DNA of 64,000 bases from Shewanella litoralis. Its GTDB lineage: Bacteria > Pseudomonadota > Gammaproteobacteria > Enterobacterales > Shewanellaceae. Shown here piece after piece: positions 56,410 to 64,000 of this stretch. The stretch is taken from NCBI RefSeq assembly GCF_009828585.1, contig NZ_WSRZ01000013.1, positions 62,001 through 126,000 of the forward strand, given 5' to 3'. Position numbers and translations under genes: made by a program. The notes beneath the pieces were generated by a model. It searched no databases, had not been told where the DNA came from, and saw nothing but the letters and a program-made list of their open reading frames with translations. Position 1 is the stretch's first letter. Every line of letters starts with the position of its first letter.

Positions 56410-57843
56410 ATGAGTACGATGAATAGCCTGATGTGGTTTAGACAAGATTTGCGCGTTGCCGACAACCCTGCGTTAGTGGCAGCTTGTGAGTTTGCTTGCC
56501 AACATCAAGGTAACGTGCGGGCGCTGTACATAGTGACGCCATCGCAATGGGCGCAACATGATGTTGCGCCCATTCAAATTGATTTTATTGAGCGGCATGT
56601 CAATTTGTTAGCGCAGTCACTGGCAGCATTAGGTATTGCCTTAGATGTGCTGCATTTGCAATGGTTTAGTGACACCCAGGCCGCGTTAAATGCGTATTTA
56701 CAGCAGCACAATATTAGCGCTGTGTTTGCTGGCAGCGAACCCGAAATTAACGAACGGCGCCGTGATGCCCAGTTAATTGAACATGGTGTACCGCTGACAT
56801 TAATTGACCAGGATTGCCTGCTCGCGCCAGGGCAAGTGCAAAATCTGTCTGGCGATATGTACAAGGTGTTTACGCCGTTTGCTAAAAAATGGAAAAGCGT
56901 TGCAAGCCAACGAGCTATATTACCTTTAGCGGCACCCGCTCCCGTCGCGGCAGCATTAGCATTGCCTGCCAATATTGAATTTGATTGTGCGAAACGTAGC
57001 AGCGAGCTATGGGCGGCAGGCGAGGGCGCAGCCAAACGAGTTTTAGACCAATTTTTAGCAAAACAAGTGGCCGACTATCAAGCTGAACGAGATTTTCCTG
57101 CCCTTGAAGGTACCAGCCGTTTATCACCTTTTTTAGCGCTTGGAGTGATAAGCTCGCGCCAATGTGTAGCGGCTATTTTAGCGCGTTATCCCGAGTCGTT
57201 AGTTGACGATACCTGCCCAGCTAAAACCTGGCTTAATGAGCTTATTTGGCGAGAGTTCTATCGCCATTTACTGGTGGCGTTTCCAAGGTTGTCGATGGCG
57301 CATAACTTTAACGAGTTGGGTGATGGCATTGTGTGGCGTAATAACCCTAAGGAGTTTCAGGCCTGGTGTGATGGCCAAACAGGCTACCCGATAGTGGATG
57401 CCGCGATGCGACAGTTAAATCAAACGGGGTGGATGCACAATCGTTTACGCATGGTGGTGGCGAGCTTTTTAACTAAGCATTTACTCGTCGATTGGCGTTG
57501 GGGCGAACGCTACTTTAGGCAGCAATTGATTGATGGTGATTTAGCGGCTAATAACGGTGGTTGGCAATGGTCTGCTGGAACCGGTTGTGATGCGCAGCCA
57601 TACTTTAGGGTATTTAACCCTATGACTCAAAGCAGTAAGTTTGACCCAGACACTAGCTTTATTAAGCGATATATTCCTGAAATTGCCCGTTGGTCGATTA
57701 AAGATATCCATGAGCCTAAAACGGTTAATATAAATGATTTATTTGCCCAGCCGGATAATCAAGTTTATCCCAAGCCGATTGTTGAACACAAAATGGCACG
57801 CTTAAGAGCCATCGACGTGTTGAGTGCATTAAAGCGCGGTTAA
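56410..57843 (+). CDS. phrB: Deoxyribodipyrimidine photolyase
   Basis: CPD photolyase of 477 aa, using FAD and an antenna chromophore to repair pyrimidine dimers in light. N-terminal MWFRQDLRVADNPAL, C-terminal FAD domain with FPALEGTSRLSPFLALGVIS, WLNELIWREFY, MHNRLRMVVASFLTKHLLVDW and ANNGGWQWSAGTG. Length and motifs fit class I photolyase rather than cryptochrome-DASH. GTG 56404 is an alternative start. Confidence 0.94.
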   Translation: MSTMNSLMWFRQDLRVADNPALVAACEFACQHQGNVRALYIVTPSQWAQHDVAPIQIDFIERHVNLLAQSLAALGIALDVLHLQWFSDTQAALNAYLQQHNISAVFAGSEPEINERRRDAQLIEHGVPLTLIDQDCLLAPGQVQNLSGDMYKVFTPFAKKWKSVASQRAILPLAAPAPVAAALALPANIEFDCAKRSSELWAAGEGAAKRVLDQFLAKQVADYQAERDFPALEGTSRLSPFLALGVISSRQCVAAILARYPESLVDDTCPAKTWLNELIWREFYRHLLVAFPRLSMAHNFNELGDGIVWRNNPKEFQAWCDGQTGYPIVDAAMRQLNQTGWMHNRLRMVVASFLTKHLLVDWRWGERYFRQQLIDGDLAANNGGWQWSAGTGCDAQPYFRVFNPMTQSSKFDPDTSFIKRYIPEIARWSIKDIHEPKTVNINDLFAQPDNQVYPKPIVEHKMARLRAIDVLSALKRG

Positions 57844-57880
57844 TTACCTTACTCTTTATCTCTCCCATGAGGTTAAATAA

Positions 57881-57913
57881 AAAGCCAACACTGATTTCAG
57901 TGTTGGCTTTTTT
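57881..57913 (+). terminator. Terminator after phrB
   Basis: AAAGCCAACACTG-ATTT-CAGTGTTGGCTTT followed by Ts. Confidence 0.9.
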
Positions 57914-57926
57914 GCGTTAGATCACA
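57911..57926. promoter_or_regulatory. Weak CRP-like site upstream of nnrS-nrfA
   Basis: TTTGC-GTTAGA-TCACA shares 8 of 10 informative positions with the CRP consensus. It overlaps the T-tract of the phrB terminator, so it may be coincidental. Confidence 0.3.
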
Positions 57927-58004
57927 GTATGACCAGCTTGGTTTGCATTAGCGAAGGGTAATGATTGAAGTAATACATTGAGCAGCATACAATGGCTTCA
58001 ATAA

Positions 58005-58027
58005 AAGATTTATATATTATACATGTT
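58005..58027. promoter_or_regulatory. Candidate NsrR site upstream of nnrS
   Basis: A 23-bp element whose half-sites AAGATTTAT and (reverse strand) AACATGTAT each differ by one base from the NsrR half-site AAGATGYAT, in the usual 11-1-11 arrangement. It lies 45 bp upstream of the nnrS start. Confidence 0.45.
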
Positions 58028-58055
58028 TAGGTCTTGTGCATGTTTAAATCTTGTT
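58022..58055 (+). repeat. Tandem 17-bp repeat upstream of nnrS
   Basis: Two adjacent copies, CATGTTTAGGTCTTGTG and CATGTTTAAATCTTGTT, 14 of 17 identical, overlapping the right end of the NsrR-like site. Confidence 0.6.
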
Positions 58056-58071
58056 GCTCTTAACTCACTAA

Positions 58072-59298
58072 ATGAGTGTGCTGCTTATGCTAAATATTGA
58101 TGACCCTGCTGAAATTGATCATACCCCTGCAATCTGGCGCTTAGGCTTTAGGCCGTTCTTTTTAGGCGGAGCCGTGGTGGCTGCGTTGTACATTCCGCTA
58201 TGGTTAATGGGCTGGTTTACCCCGCAATACAGTTTATTTAACAGTGAGTTTTGGGCCAATGTGGTGCCGTTATGGTGGCATCCGCACGAAATGCTGTTTG
58301 GTTTTGCCATGGCCATCGTATGTGGCTTTTTACTGACGGCAGTGCAAGCGTGGACCAATCAACCCACTATTAAAGGCCGCCGTTTGATTGTCACATTTAC
58401 ATGCTGGCTCATCGCCCGATTAACGCTGTTATTACCAATGAACATTCCGCTAGTGGTGCCCGCGTTATTTGACAGCTTATTTCTGGGGTTGAGTGCTTTT
58501 GCTTTGTGGCGCTGTATTTACCCGGTAAAGCAGTGGCGTAATATCGGTTTCCCTTTGTTGCTGGTGGTTGCACTAGTCGTCAACCTTGCGAGCTACTATG
58601 CGCTACATCAACGCGACTTTTCGCTCTCAACTCAGTTATGGCAAGGCATGATTTGGTGGCTCGCATTGGTGATTACGATTGTGGGGGGCCGGGTTATTCC
58701 ATTTTTTACCGCCATGCGTATTCAACAACCGAAGCCAGATCCCATTAGTATATTAGAAAACACGTTATTATTCGTGATGGGATTATTGTTTATACAAGCT
58801 GTTAGTCATTGGCTTCCAAAAGGGATTGAGCAGATATTACTGACTGTAGCTGGTGGACTGCATCTTATTCGTTTTGCTCGCTGGCAAGGGCATAAAACCT
58901 TAAAAGAGCCCATGTTATGGTCTTTGCATTTAGCGTATGTCTCTTTGCCAATTACCTTGTTGTTAATGGCAATCAATATTAATAACGAATATGCCTATCG
59001 CACCTTGTTACACCTGTTTGCGGTAGGCGGTATTGCAGCATTGTGTTTATCAATGATCTCGCGCGTATCACTGGGCCACACTAGCCGTAATATTTATCAA
59101 GGCCCCAATATGACATTAGCCTTTTTGAGCATCGCGTTAGCCGCCGTGTTTAGGGCAATATTGCCGTTATTCATGCCAGAGCACACCCAAATGTGGTTAT
59201 GGATTGCAGGGATGTTTTGGTTTATCGGCTTTGGGATGTTTGTGTGGTTTTATGCGCCTATTTTAATGCGTCCTCGACTCGATGGTCGTCCTGGGTAA
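58072..59298 (+). CDS. nnrS: NnrS family heme-copper membrane protein
   Basis: Polytopic membrane protein of 408 aa (about 12 helices) of the NnrS family, linked to nitric oxide and iron-nitrosyl stress. The N-terminus has WRLGFRPFFLGGA and WHPHEMLFGFAMAIVCGFLLTA, with conserved His. Later, VGGRVIPFFTA and LHLFAVGGIAALCLSMISRVSLGH are family patches. 42 bp upstream of nrfA and probably co-transcribed. The start could also be ATG 58087. Confidence 0.9.
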   Translation: MSVLLMLNIDDPAEIDHTPAIWRLGFRPFFLGGAVVAALYIPLWLMGWFTPQYSLFNSEFWANVVPLWWHPHEMLFGFAMAIVCGFLLTAVQAWTNQPTIKGRRLIVTFTCWLIARLTLLLPMNIPLVVPALFDSLFLGLSAFALWRCIYPVKQWRNIGFPLLLVVALVVNLASYYALHQRDFSLSTQLWQGMIWWLALVITIVGGRVIPFFTAMRIQQPKPDPISILENTLLFVMGLLFIQAVSHWLPKGIEQILLTVAGGLHLIRFARWQGHKTLKEPMLWSLHLAYVSLPITLLLMAININNEYAYRTLLHLFAVGGIAALCLSMISRVSLGHTSRNIYQGPNMTLAFLSIALAAVFRAILPLFMPEHTQMWLWIAGMFWFIGFGMFVWFYAPILMRPRLDGRPG

Positions 59299-59340
59299 TG
59301 TTCAATTTGTATCGATGATTTCTGATGAAAGGCAAACTGT

Positions 59341-60750
59341 ATGATTAATTTACTAGTAGAAGTAATGATGAAAGCTTCTCGTCCACTACGCAGCAAAGTT
59401 GGTCTGGGTGTGCTTGTTGCAGGGTTGGCATTATTAACCTTAACATCCTGGTCTTTGCAAAGCGCAGAGGTCGACCCAAATCAGATTAAATTTCCCAATC
59501 AATTTGCATCCTGGGAGGCAACCGTAGAGCAGGAAGAGCGCGAAGACATGTTGGCGCAATATCCTGCCAGTATTATTTTGTGGGCCGGTTCATCATTTGC
59601 TAAAGAATACCATAGCCCGCGTGGTCACCAGTTTGCAGTAGCCGATGTGACTCATACTTTACGTACCGGTGTGGCAATAGCAGAAGGCGATAAAGGCTTA
59701 TCAGCCAGTTGCTGGACCTGTAAAACCCCAGATGCACCAAGATTAATGAAAGAAAAGGGTATCGAAGGGTATTCCGCTGCTAATTTTGTTGATTTAGGCC
59801 GCGAGATAAAATCGGTCGTATATTGCAGTGACTGTCATGTTGATGGCAGTGAAAAGCTGGCATTACCGCGCCCACATGCACAAGATGCAATGGCAAAAGT
59901 TAAACTGCCCTTTGATAAGCAAGACAGCACGATGCAAGGGGCGCAGGTGTGCGGCCAGTGTCATGTGACGTATTACTTTCAGCCAGAAAAGAGCAATAAG
60001 GTCAATATTCCGTGGATTTTCGGCAGCACAGCCGATGATATTGAGAAATACTACGATACTCGTCGTTTTTATGAATGGATCCACCCAATTTCGAAAACGC
60101 CAATTTTAAAAGCACGTCATCCTGAATTTGAGCATTGGAGCCGTTCTACCCATGCTAAAAAAGGCGTAACGTGCATAACGTGTCATATGCCAGTAACAAA
60201 AGATGTCCAGGGTAATACGTTTACCGATCATAAAGTGGCAGGAGCCATGGATAACTTTGAGCAAACCTGTGCCAGTTGTCACAGCAGTAAAGCAGCCATG
60301 GTGAAAAAACTCGATAAAACCAAAGCCAATATTGAAGCCAAAGCACGCAACGTAGAGTCTTTATTAGTTCAGGCACATTATGAAGCGAAAGCGGCATGGG
60401 ATGCCGGGGCAACGTGGCCACAAATGAACGATTCGATTATGGCGATTCGACATGCACAGTGGCGTTGGGATTTTGCCATGGCATCGCACGGTTTATATGC
60501 TCATAACCCTAAAGAAGGTGTTGAGCTGCTAAATATGGCAACCGAGCAGATTACCTATGGCCGTGAAGCATTAGCCAGAGTGTTGAGCCAACTGTCGGTT
60601 GAAAAAGTAGAGTATCCAGATTACAGCACCAAAGAAAAAGCCCATGCAGCCATTGGGTTTATCGAGGGCGACGCGGTTAAAGCTAAGCAAGCCTTTATTA
60701 AAGACGAGGTCGATAAGCATTGGCAACCGGTAGCACAAACCGGCTATTAA
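59341..60750 (+). CDS. nrfA: Pentaheme cytochrome c nitrite reductase NrfA
   Basis: Periplasmic ammonia-forming nitrite reductase, 469 aa, reducing nitrite to ammonium with six electrons. Five heme sites: the active-site CWTCK (Cys124-Lys128), then CSDCH, CGQCH, CITCH and CASCH. Catalytic residues Arg108 (LRTG), Tyr211 (CHVTYYF) and His260 (KARHPE) are present. The N-terminal signal segment ends near LTSWSLQSA. No nrfBCD or ccmF-like genes follow, so electrons likely come from CymA-type donors, as in Shewanella. Confidence 0.96.
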   Translation: MINLLVEVMMKASRPLRSKVGLGVLVAGLALLTLTSWSLQSAEVDPNQIKFPNQFASWEATVEQEEREDMLAQYPASIILWAGSSFAKEYHSPRGHQFAVADVTHTLRTGVAIAEGDKGLSASCWTCKTPDAPRLMKEKGIEGYSAANFVDLGREIKSVVYCSDCHVDGSEKLALPRPHAQDAMAKVKLPFDKQDSTMQGAQVCGQCHVTYYFQPEKSNKVNIPWIFGSTADDIEKYYDTRRFYEWIHPISKTPILKARHPEFEHWSRSTHAKKGVTCITCHMPVTKDVQGNTFTDHKVAGAMDNFEQTCASCHSSKAAMVKKLDKTKANIEAKARNVESLLVQAHYEAKAAWDAGATWPQMNDSIMAIRHAQWRWDFAMASHGLYAHNPKEGVELLNMATEQITYGREALARVLSQLSVEKVEYPDYSTKEKAHAAIGFIEGDAVKAKQAFIKDEVDKHWQPVAQTGY

Positions 60751-60777
60751 TTTGTTTTGTTGACCCATTGAATGACA

Positions 60778-60804
60778 AACGCCCGAGCTTAGCTCGGGCG
60801 TTTT
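60778..60804 (+). terminator. Terminator after nrfA
   Basis: AACGCCCGAGC-TTA-GCTCGGGCGTT then TT, strong GC-rich stem. Confidence 0.9.
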
Positions 60805-60990
60805 GCTTATTACTGGCTCTATGGTATTGCACCTACCACTGTGATCTGTTTTTGCCAATATTACGTATTAAGTATTAATTCATTTATATCTACTTCACCG
60901 ACATAAAATACTGTTATCTTATTGTGATATAAGGCATTGTTATTTTTATGCTCGCGTGGAGTCTTTGTTCGCGTAAATAGGAGTCTGTTA

Positions 60991-61494
60991 ATGCAAAGCG
61001 CACAGTCGATAGTTGATATTTCATCAAAACCGTTAAAGGGCGAAAATACCAACCCCATTAATGGTCATCCTGCTATTGTTGATGCCTTTATTAATATGTA
61101 TCAGCAACTGAATAAAGATAACTTACATTTACTACGACAAGTTTATCGTGACGATATTCGTTTTCGCGATCCTATGCATCAAGTCAGTGGTATTGACGAT
61201 CTTACTCATTATTTTGCCAACATGTACCTTAATGTCACTCATATAGAGTTTGACATTAAAGAAGTGGTAGTGAGCCATAACAACAGCCAGGCGGCATTGT
61301 ATTGGACCATGGCTTATTCGCATCCCAAGCTTAATAAAGGTCAAACAATTCACGTTGAAGGCATGTCGCAGCTTAAATTTGATGACAAAATTTACTCACA
61401 CCGAGACTACTTCGATTTAGGCCAAATGCTTTACGAGCAGGTGCCCTTTTTAGGTGGTTTAATTGGTTTACTAAAAAACAGAGCCGCAAAATAA
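60991..61494 (+). CDS. NTF2/SnoaL-like protein, first gene of stress-lipid operon
   Basis: 167 aa, NTF2-like cone fold (MYQQLNKDNLHLLRQVYRDDIRFRDPMHQVSG, then HRDYFDLGQMLYEQVPFLGG). ATG 60991 follows TAGGAG; an upstream in-frame start at 60937 lacks support. The TAA overlaps the next start (TAATG). In other gammaproteobacteria this protein heads the cluster with SDR, flavin oxidoreductase, DUF1365 and a Cfa-like methyltransferase, near rpoE-chrR. Confidence 0.8.
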   Translation: MQSAQSIVDISSKPLKGENTNPINGHPAIVDAFINMYQQLNKDNLHLLRQVYRDDIRFRDPMHQVSGIDDLTHYFANMYLNVTHIEFDIKEVVVSHNNSQAALYWTMAYSHPKLNKGQTIHVEGMSQLKFDDKIYSHRDYFDLGQMLYEQVPFLGGLIGLLKNRAAK

Positions 61495-62249
61495 TGGTTA
61501 TGACAACCGCAAAATCACCTGCCGTATTAATTACTGGCGCCAGCTCTGGCATTGGTTTGGCGTTGGCTGAACACTATATCAGCAAAGGCATGGCGGTTAT
61601 TGCCTGTGGCCGTAACCGCCATGCACTGCAAAACATTAGCGGCGCGACACCACTTGAATTTGATATTACCGACAGTGTACAGGTGCAAGCGGCAGCGACA
61701 GAACTTAAGCAGTTGTTGCTCGATAATCACTGGAAACTACAGCAAGTAATACTCAATGCCGGCAGTTGCGAGTACATCGACGATGCATTGCATTTTGACT
61801 CAGCATTATTTGCCCGAGTCATTAACACAAATGTGGTTGCGATGGGCTATTGTCTGGAGCATTTTTTACCGTTACTTAGCAGTGGTGCGCAACTTGGGTT
61901 AATGAGTTCAAGCGCAACCTATTTACCGTTTCCTCGCGCTGAAGCCTATGGTGCATCAAAAGCTGCGATCAGTTATTTAGGCCGCAGTTTACGGGTTGAC
62001 TTAGCCGAGCACGATATTGGCGTGAGCGTGATTTGCCCGGGATTTGTTAAAACGCCACTCACCGATAAAAACGATTTTGCGATGCCAATGCAAATCACAG
62101 CCCAGCAAGCCGCAGTAGCGATTTTTAATGGCATGAACAATCAGCGAAAAGAAATTCACTTTCCAGGTAAATTTACCTGGTTACTTAAATTAGCGTCACT
62201 ATTACCTGAGTCATTGTTAGTGTCTTTATTAGCAAAAAAGTCTAATTAA
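61494..62249 (+). CDS. Short-chain dehydrogenase/reductase
   Basis: SDR of 251 aa: NAD(P)-binding ITGASSGIGLALAE, NAG in ILNAGSCEYID, catalytic Ser in LMSSSATY and YGASKAA (YxxxK), and PG in ICPGFVKTPL. Substrate unknown; operon position suggests a role in lipid modification. Coupled to the NTF2-like gene. Confidence 0.88.
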   Translation: MVMTTAKSPAVLITGASSGIGLALAEHYISKGMAVIACGRNRHALQNISGATPLEFDITDSVQVQAAATELKQLLLDNHWKLQQVILNAGSCEYIDDALHFDSALFARVINTNVVAMGYCLEHFLPLLSSGAQLGLMSSSATYLPFPRAEAYGASKAAISYLGRSLRVDLAEHDIGVSVICPGFVKTPLTDKNDFAMPMQITAQQAAVAIFNGMNNQRKEIHFPGKFTWLLKLASLLPESLLVSLLAKKSN

Positions 62250-62304
62250 TCAGTTAATAAATGACTCTGAAAATGATTTGATAGCGTACTCCAAGGATTA
62301 TTAA

Positions 62305-63573
62305 ATGAAAAACATCGCCGTGATTGGTACAGGCATTTCAGGCTTAACTTGCGCGCACTTATTGAGCCGTCAACATAAGGTGACTGTTTTTGAGGCTAAC
62401 GATTATATTGGTGGCCATACCGCCACTGTAGATGTTGAAGTTGCTGGTAAGCAATACGCGATTGATACCGGTTTTATTGTCTTTAATGACCGCACTTACC
62501 CTCGTTTTGAAAAGCTCATGGCGCAGCTTAATATTAAATCTATGCCGACCGAAATGAGCTTTAGCGTTAATAATGCCATTACTGGACTTGAATATAACGG
62601 CCATAATTTATGGAGTTTGTTTGCCCAGCGTCGTAATTTATTTCGCCCCAGTTTTTACAAATTCCTTGGCGAAATAGTGCGTTTTAATAATGGCTGTAAA
62701 GCGATTTACGAAGCCGACAAATACCCAAGCACCACGCTGGGTGAATACCTTGATCAAAATAATTTTTCTGCCTTTTTCTGTGAGCATTACATCTTGCCAA
62801 TGGGCGCAGCAATTTGGTCGGCCAGCATTGACGATATGCGTGGCTTTTCATTACGATTTTTTATTCGATTTTTTCAACACCACGGTTTGCTCAACATTAA
62901 CGACCGCCCACAATGGTATGTCCTTGAAGGCGGCTCACGCAGTTATATTCCGGCATTAACCGCGCCGTTTAAAGAGCGTATACACCTTAATTCGCCGGTG
63001 ACAGGGATTAAGCGCAATGACGATGGCGTGCAAATTCAAGTCTTAAATGGTGAGTGGCAACAGTTTGATGATGTGGTGTTGACGTGCCATAGCGATCAAG
63101 CACTCGCCATGCTAACCGACCCAAGCCAGGATGAAACAGAAATATTAGCACCGATGGCCTATCAAAATAATGAAGTGGTGTTACATACCGACATTAACGT
63201 ATTGCCTAAACGCAAAGCGGCCTGGGCCAGTTGGAATTATCGCCTAGACGGTGAAAATGAGTTAGATATTGCTCAGCGTCCTGCCAGTGTGACTTACAAT
63301 ATGAACATTTTGCAGCGTTTACCTAAAGATGCGCCAACATTTTGCGTAACACTTAATCAAACCGATTTGATTGACGAGTCAAAAATTTTGCGTAAATTTA
63401 ACTATGCTCACCCAGTGTTTAATGATGCCAGCATGAAGTCGCAAGCTAAAAAGTCGCTGATTAATGGTAAACGTCATACTTATTATGCCGGAGCTTACTG
63501 GCACAACGGTTTTCATGAAGACGGCGTGCGCAGTGCTGTTGACGTATGTAATCTTTTTGGGATCACCTTATGA
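62305..63573 (+). CDS. FAD-dependent amine-oxidase-like oxidoreductase
   Basis: 422 aa flavoprotein. Dinucleotide-binding VIGTGISGLTCAHLLSR, EANDYIGGHTATVDV (FAD GGHTAT motif), substrate region YVLEGGSRSYIPAL and C-terminal YAGAYWHNGFHEDGVRSAV. Homologues sit with DUF1365 and Cfa-like genes in the RpoE-ChrR regulon and in furan fatty acid loci. The stop overlaps the DUF1365 start (ATGA). Confidence 0.85.
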   Translation: MKNIAVIGTGISGLTCAHLLSRQHKVTVFEANDYIGGHTATVDVEVAGKQYAIDTGFIVFNDRTYPRFEKLMAQLNIKSMPTEMSFSVNNAITGLEYNGHNLWSLFAQRRNLFRPSFYKFLGEIVRFNNGCKAIYEADKYPSTTLGEYLDQNNFSAFFCEHYILPMGAAIWSASIDDMRGFSLRFFIRFFQHHGLLNINDRPQWYVLEGGSRSYIPALTAPFKERIHLNSPVTGIKRNDDGVQIQVLNGEWQQFDDVVLTCHSDQALAMLTDPSQDETEILAPMAYQNNEVVLHTDINVLPKRKAAWASWNYRLDGENELDIAQRPASVTYNMNILQRLPKDAPTFCVTLNQTDLIDESKILRKFNYAHPVFNDASMKSQAKKSLINGKRHTYYAGAYWHNGFHEDGVRSAVDVCNLFGITL

Positions 63574-64000
63574 CAATAACTTCATCGCTACAGACCTTAC
63601 ATAGCGGCATTTATACTGGCACGGTGAGTCATCGCCGACATGTGCCTAAAGTGCACAATTTTGGCTACAAGTTGGCGATGATGGCGATTGATTTAGACGA
63701 GGTTGATGCCATATGTGCTAGCAGTAAATTGTTTTCGACAGACCGATTTACCCCGCTAAAATTTAAACCAAGCGATTACTTAAATGAATTGGATAAACAA
63801 TTTTCTGACGCACTAGTGTTGCCGCCAGCGTGCCATGGTGATGATGCTAGGGCATTAAAACAACGGGTATTGGCCACAATAAAACATTTAGGCGCTAACC
63901 AGCAATGTGACAGAGTTATTTTCTCGGGGCAAATTCGCCATTGCGGTCTTTATTTCAGCCCAGTGAATTTTTACTTTTGTTATCACAATGATGAAATGGT
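63570..64000 (+). CDS. DUF1365 family protein (5' part, cut by window edge)
   Basis: 143 residues visible. Starts MTITSSLQTLHSGIYTGTVS; RRHVPKVHNFGYKLAMMAID and FSGQIRHCGLYFSPVNFYFC are the conserved DUF1365 regions. The next gene outside the window is expected to be a cyclopropane-fatty-acyl-phospholipid synthase-like methyltransferase by comparison with related clusters. Function uncertain. Confidence 0.85.
   Translation, partial: MTITSSLQTLHSGIYTGTVSHRRHVPKVHNFGYKLAMMAIDLDEVDAICASSKLFSTDRFTPLKFKPSDYLNELDKQFSDALVLPPACHGDDARALKQRVLATIKHLGANQQCDRVIFSGQIRHCGLYFSPVNFYFCYHNDEM

Overview
The window looks like chromosome of a marine gammaproteobacterium, most likely Shewanella. Pointers are an lptD-surA-pdxA-rsmA-apaG-apaH cluster, a free-standing NrfA nitrite reductase beside NnrS, an alginate-degradation locus, several TonB-dependent receptors, moderate-to-low GC, and CRP-, Fur-, PsrA- and NsrR-like sites. 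I see no insertion sequence, prophage, CRISPR array, tRNA or rRNA. Both window ends cut a gene: a PL17 alginate lyase on the left and a DUF1365 gene on the right.

Layout: 1-4.6 kb is an alginate locus (PL17 and PL6 lyases, minus strand, overlapping by 4 bp) facing a GntR/FadR-type regulator, with UxuR/ExuR-like operators between them. 5-16.5 kb is mixed housekeeping: rlmG, an orphan MSHA-like pilin, an ABC exporter, a FadD-like acyl-CoA ligase, a large TonB receptor behind a strong CRP-like site, a thioredoxin membrane protein, a LysE exporter and ung. 16.6-22.4 kb has ispB divergent from rplU-rpmA, then obgE, a split ThrE exporter, folA and a small DUF3718 protein. After a chemoreceptor, 25-31.9 kb is the conserved outer-membrane/RNA-maintenance operon (lptD to apaH), divergent from amgK-murU (peptidoglycan recycling) and djlA.

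34.5-41.7 kb carries a 2-hydroxyacid dehydrogenase, purT, a secreted peroxiredoxin-like protein, an RhlE-type helicase with a predicted ~200-nt leader, and a formate/nitrite channel fused to CBS domains. That channel gene is preceded by an unannotated 21-codon ORF with an excellent Shine-Dalgarno sequence that overlaps it by ATGA. 42-47 kb holds the most interesting module: a secreted solute-binding-like protein, a LysR regulator, then a Fur-box-preceded TonB receptor followed by a DUF4405 membrane protein with two HX13H pairs (candidate di-heme cytochrome) and a 90-aa two-helix membrane protein. I read this as a candidate reductive iron-uptake system.

47-57.8 kb contains two divergent M24 peptidases, an FKBP, several DUF membrane proteins, an SPFH protein, DUF368, and a DUF523/DUF1722 gene next to a DNA photolyase. 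58-60.8 kb is the nitrogen-oxide pair nnrS-nrfA. From 61 kb to the end is a tightly coupled operon (NTF2-like, SDR, flavin oxidoreductase, DUF1365) of the type tied to RpoE-ChrR photo-oxidative stress and lipid modification in other proteobacteria. Photolyase, the DUF523 gene and this operon may together form a light-stress neighbourhood.
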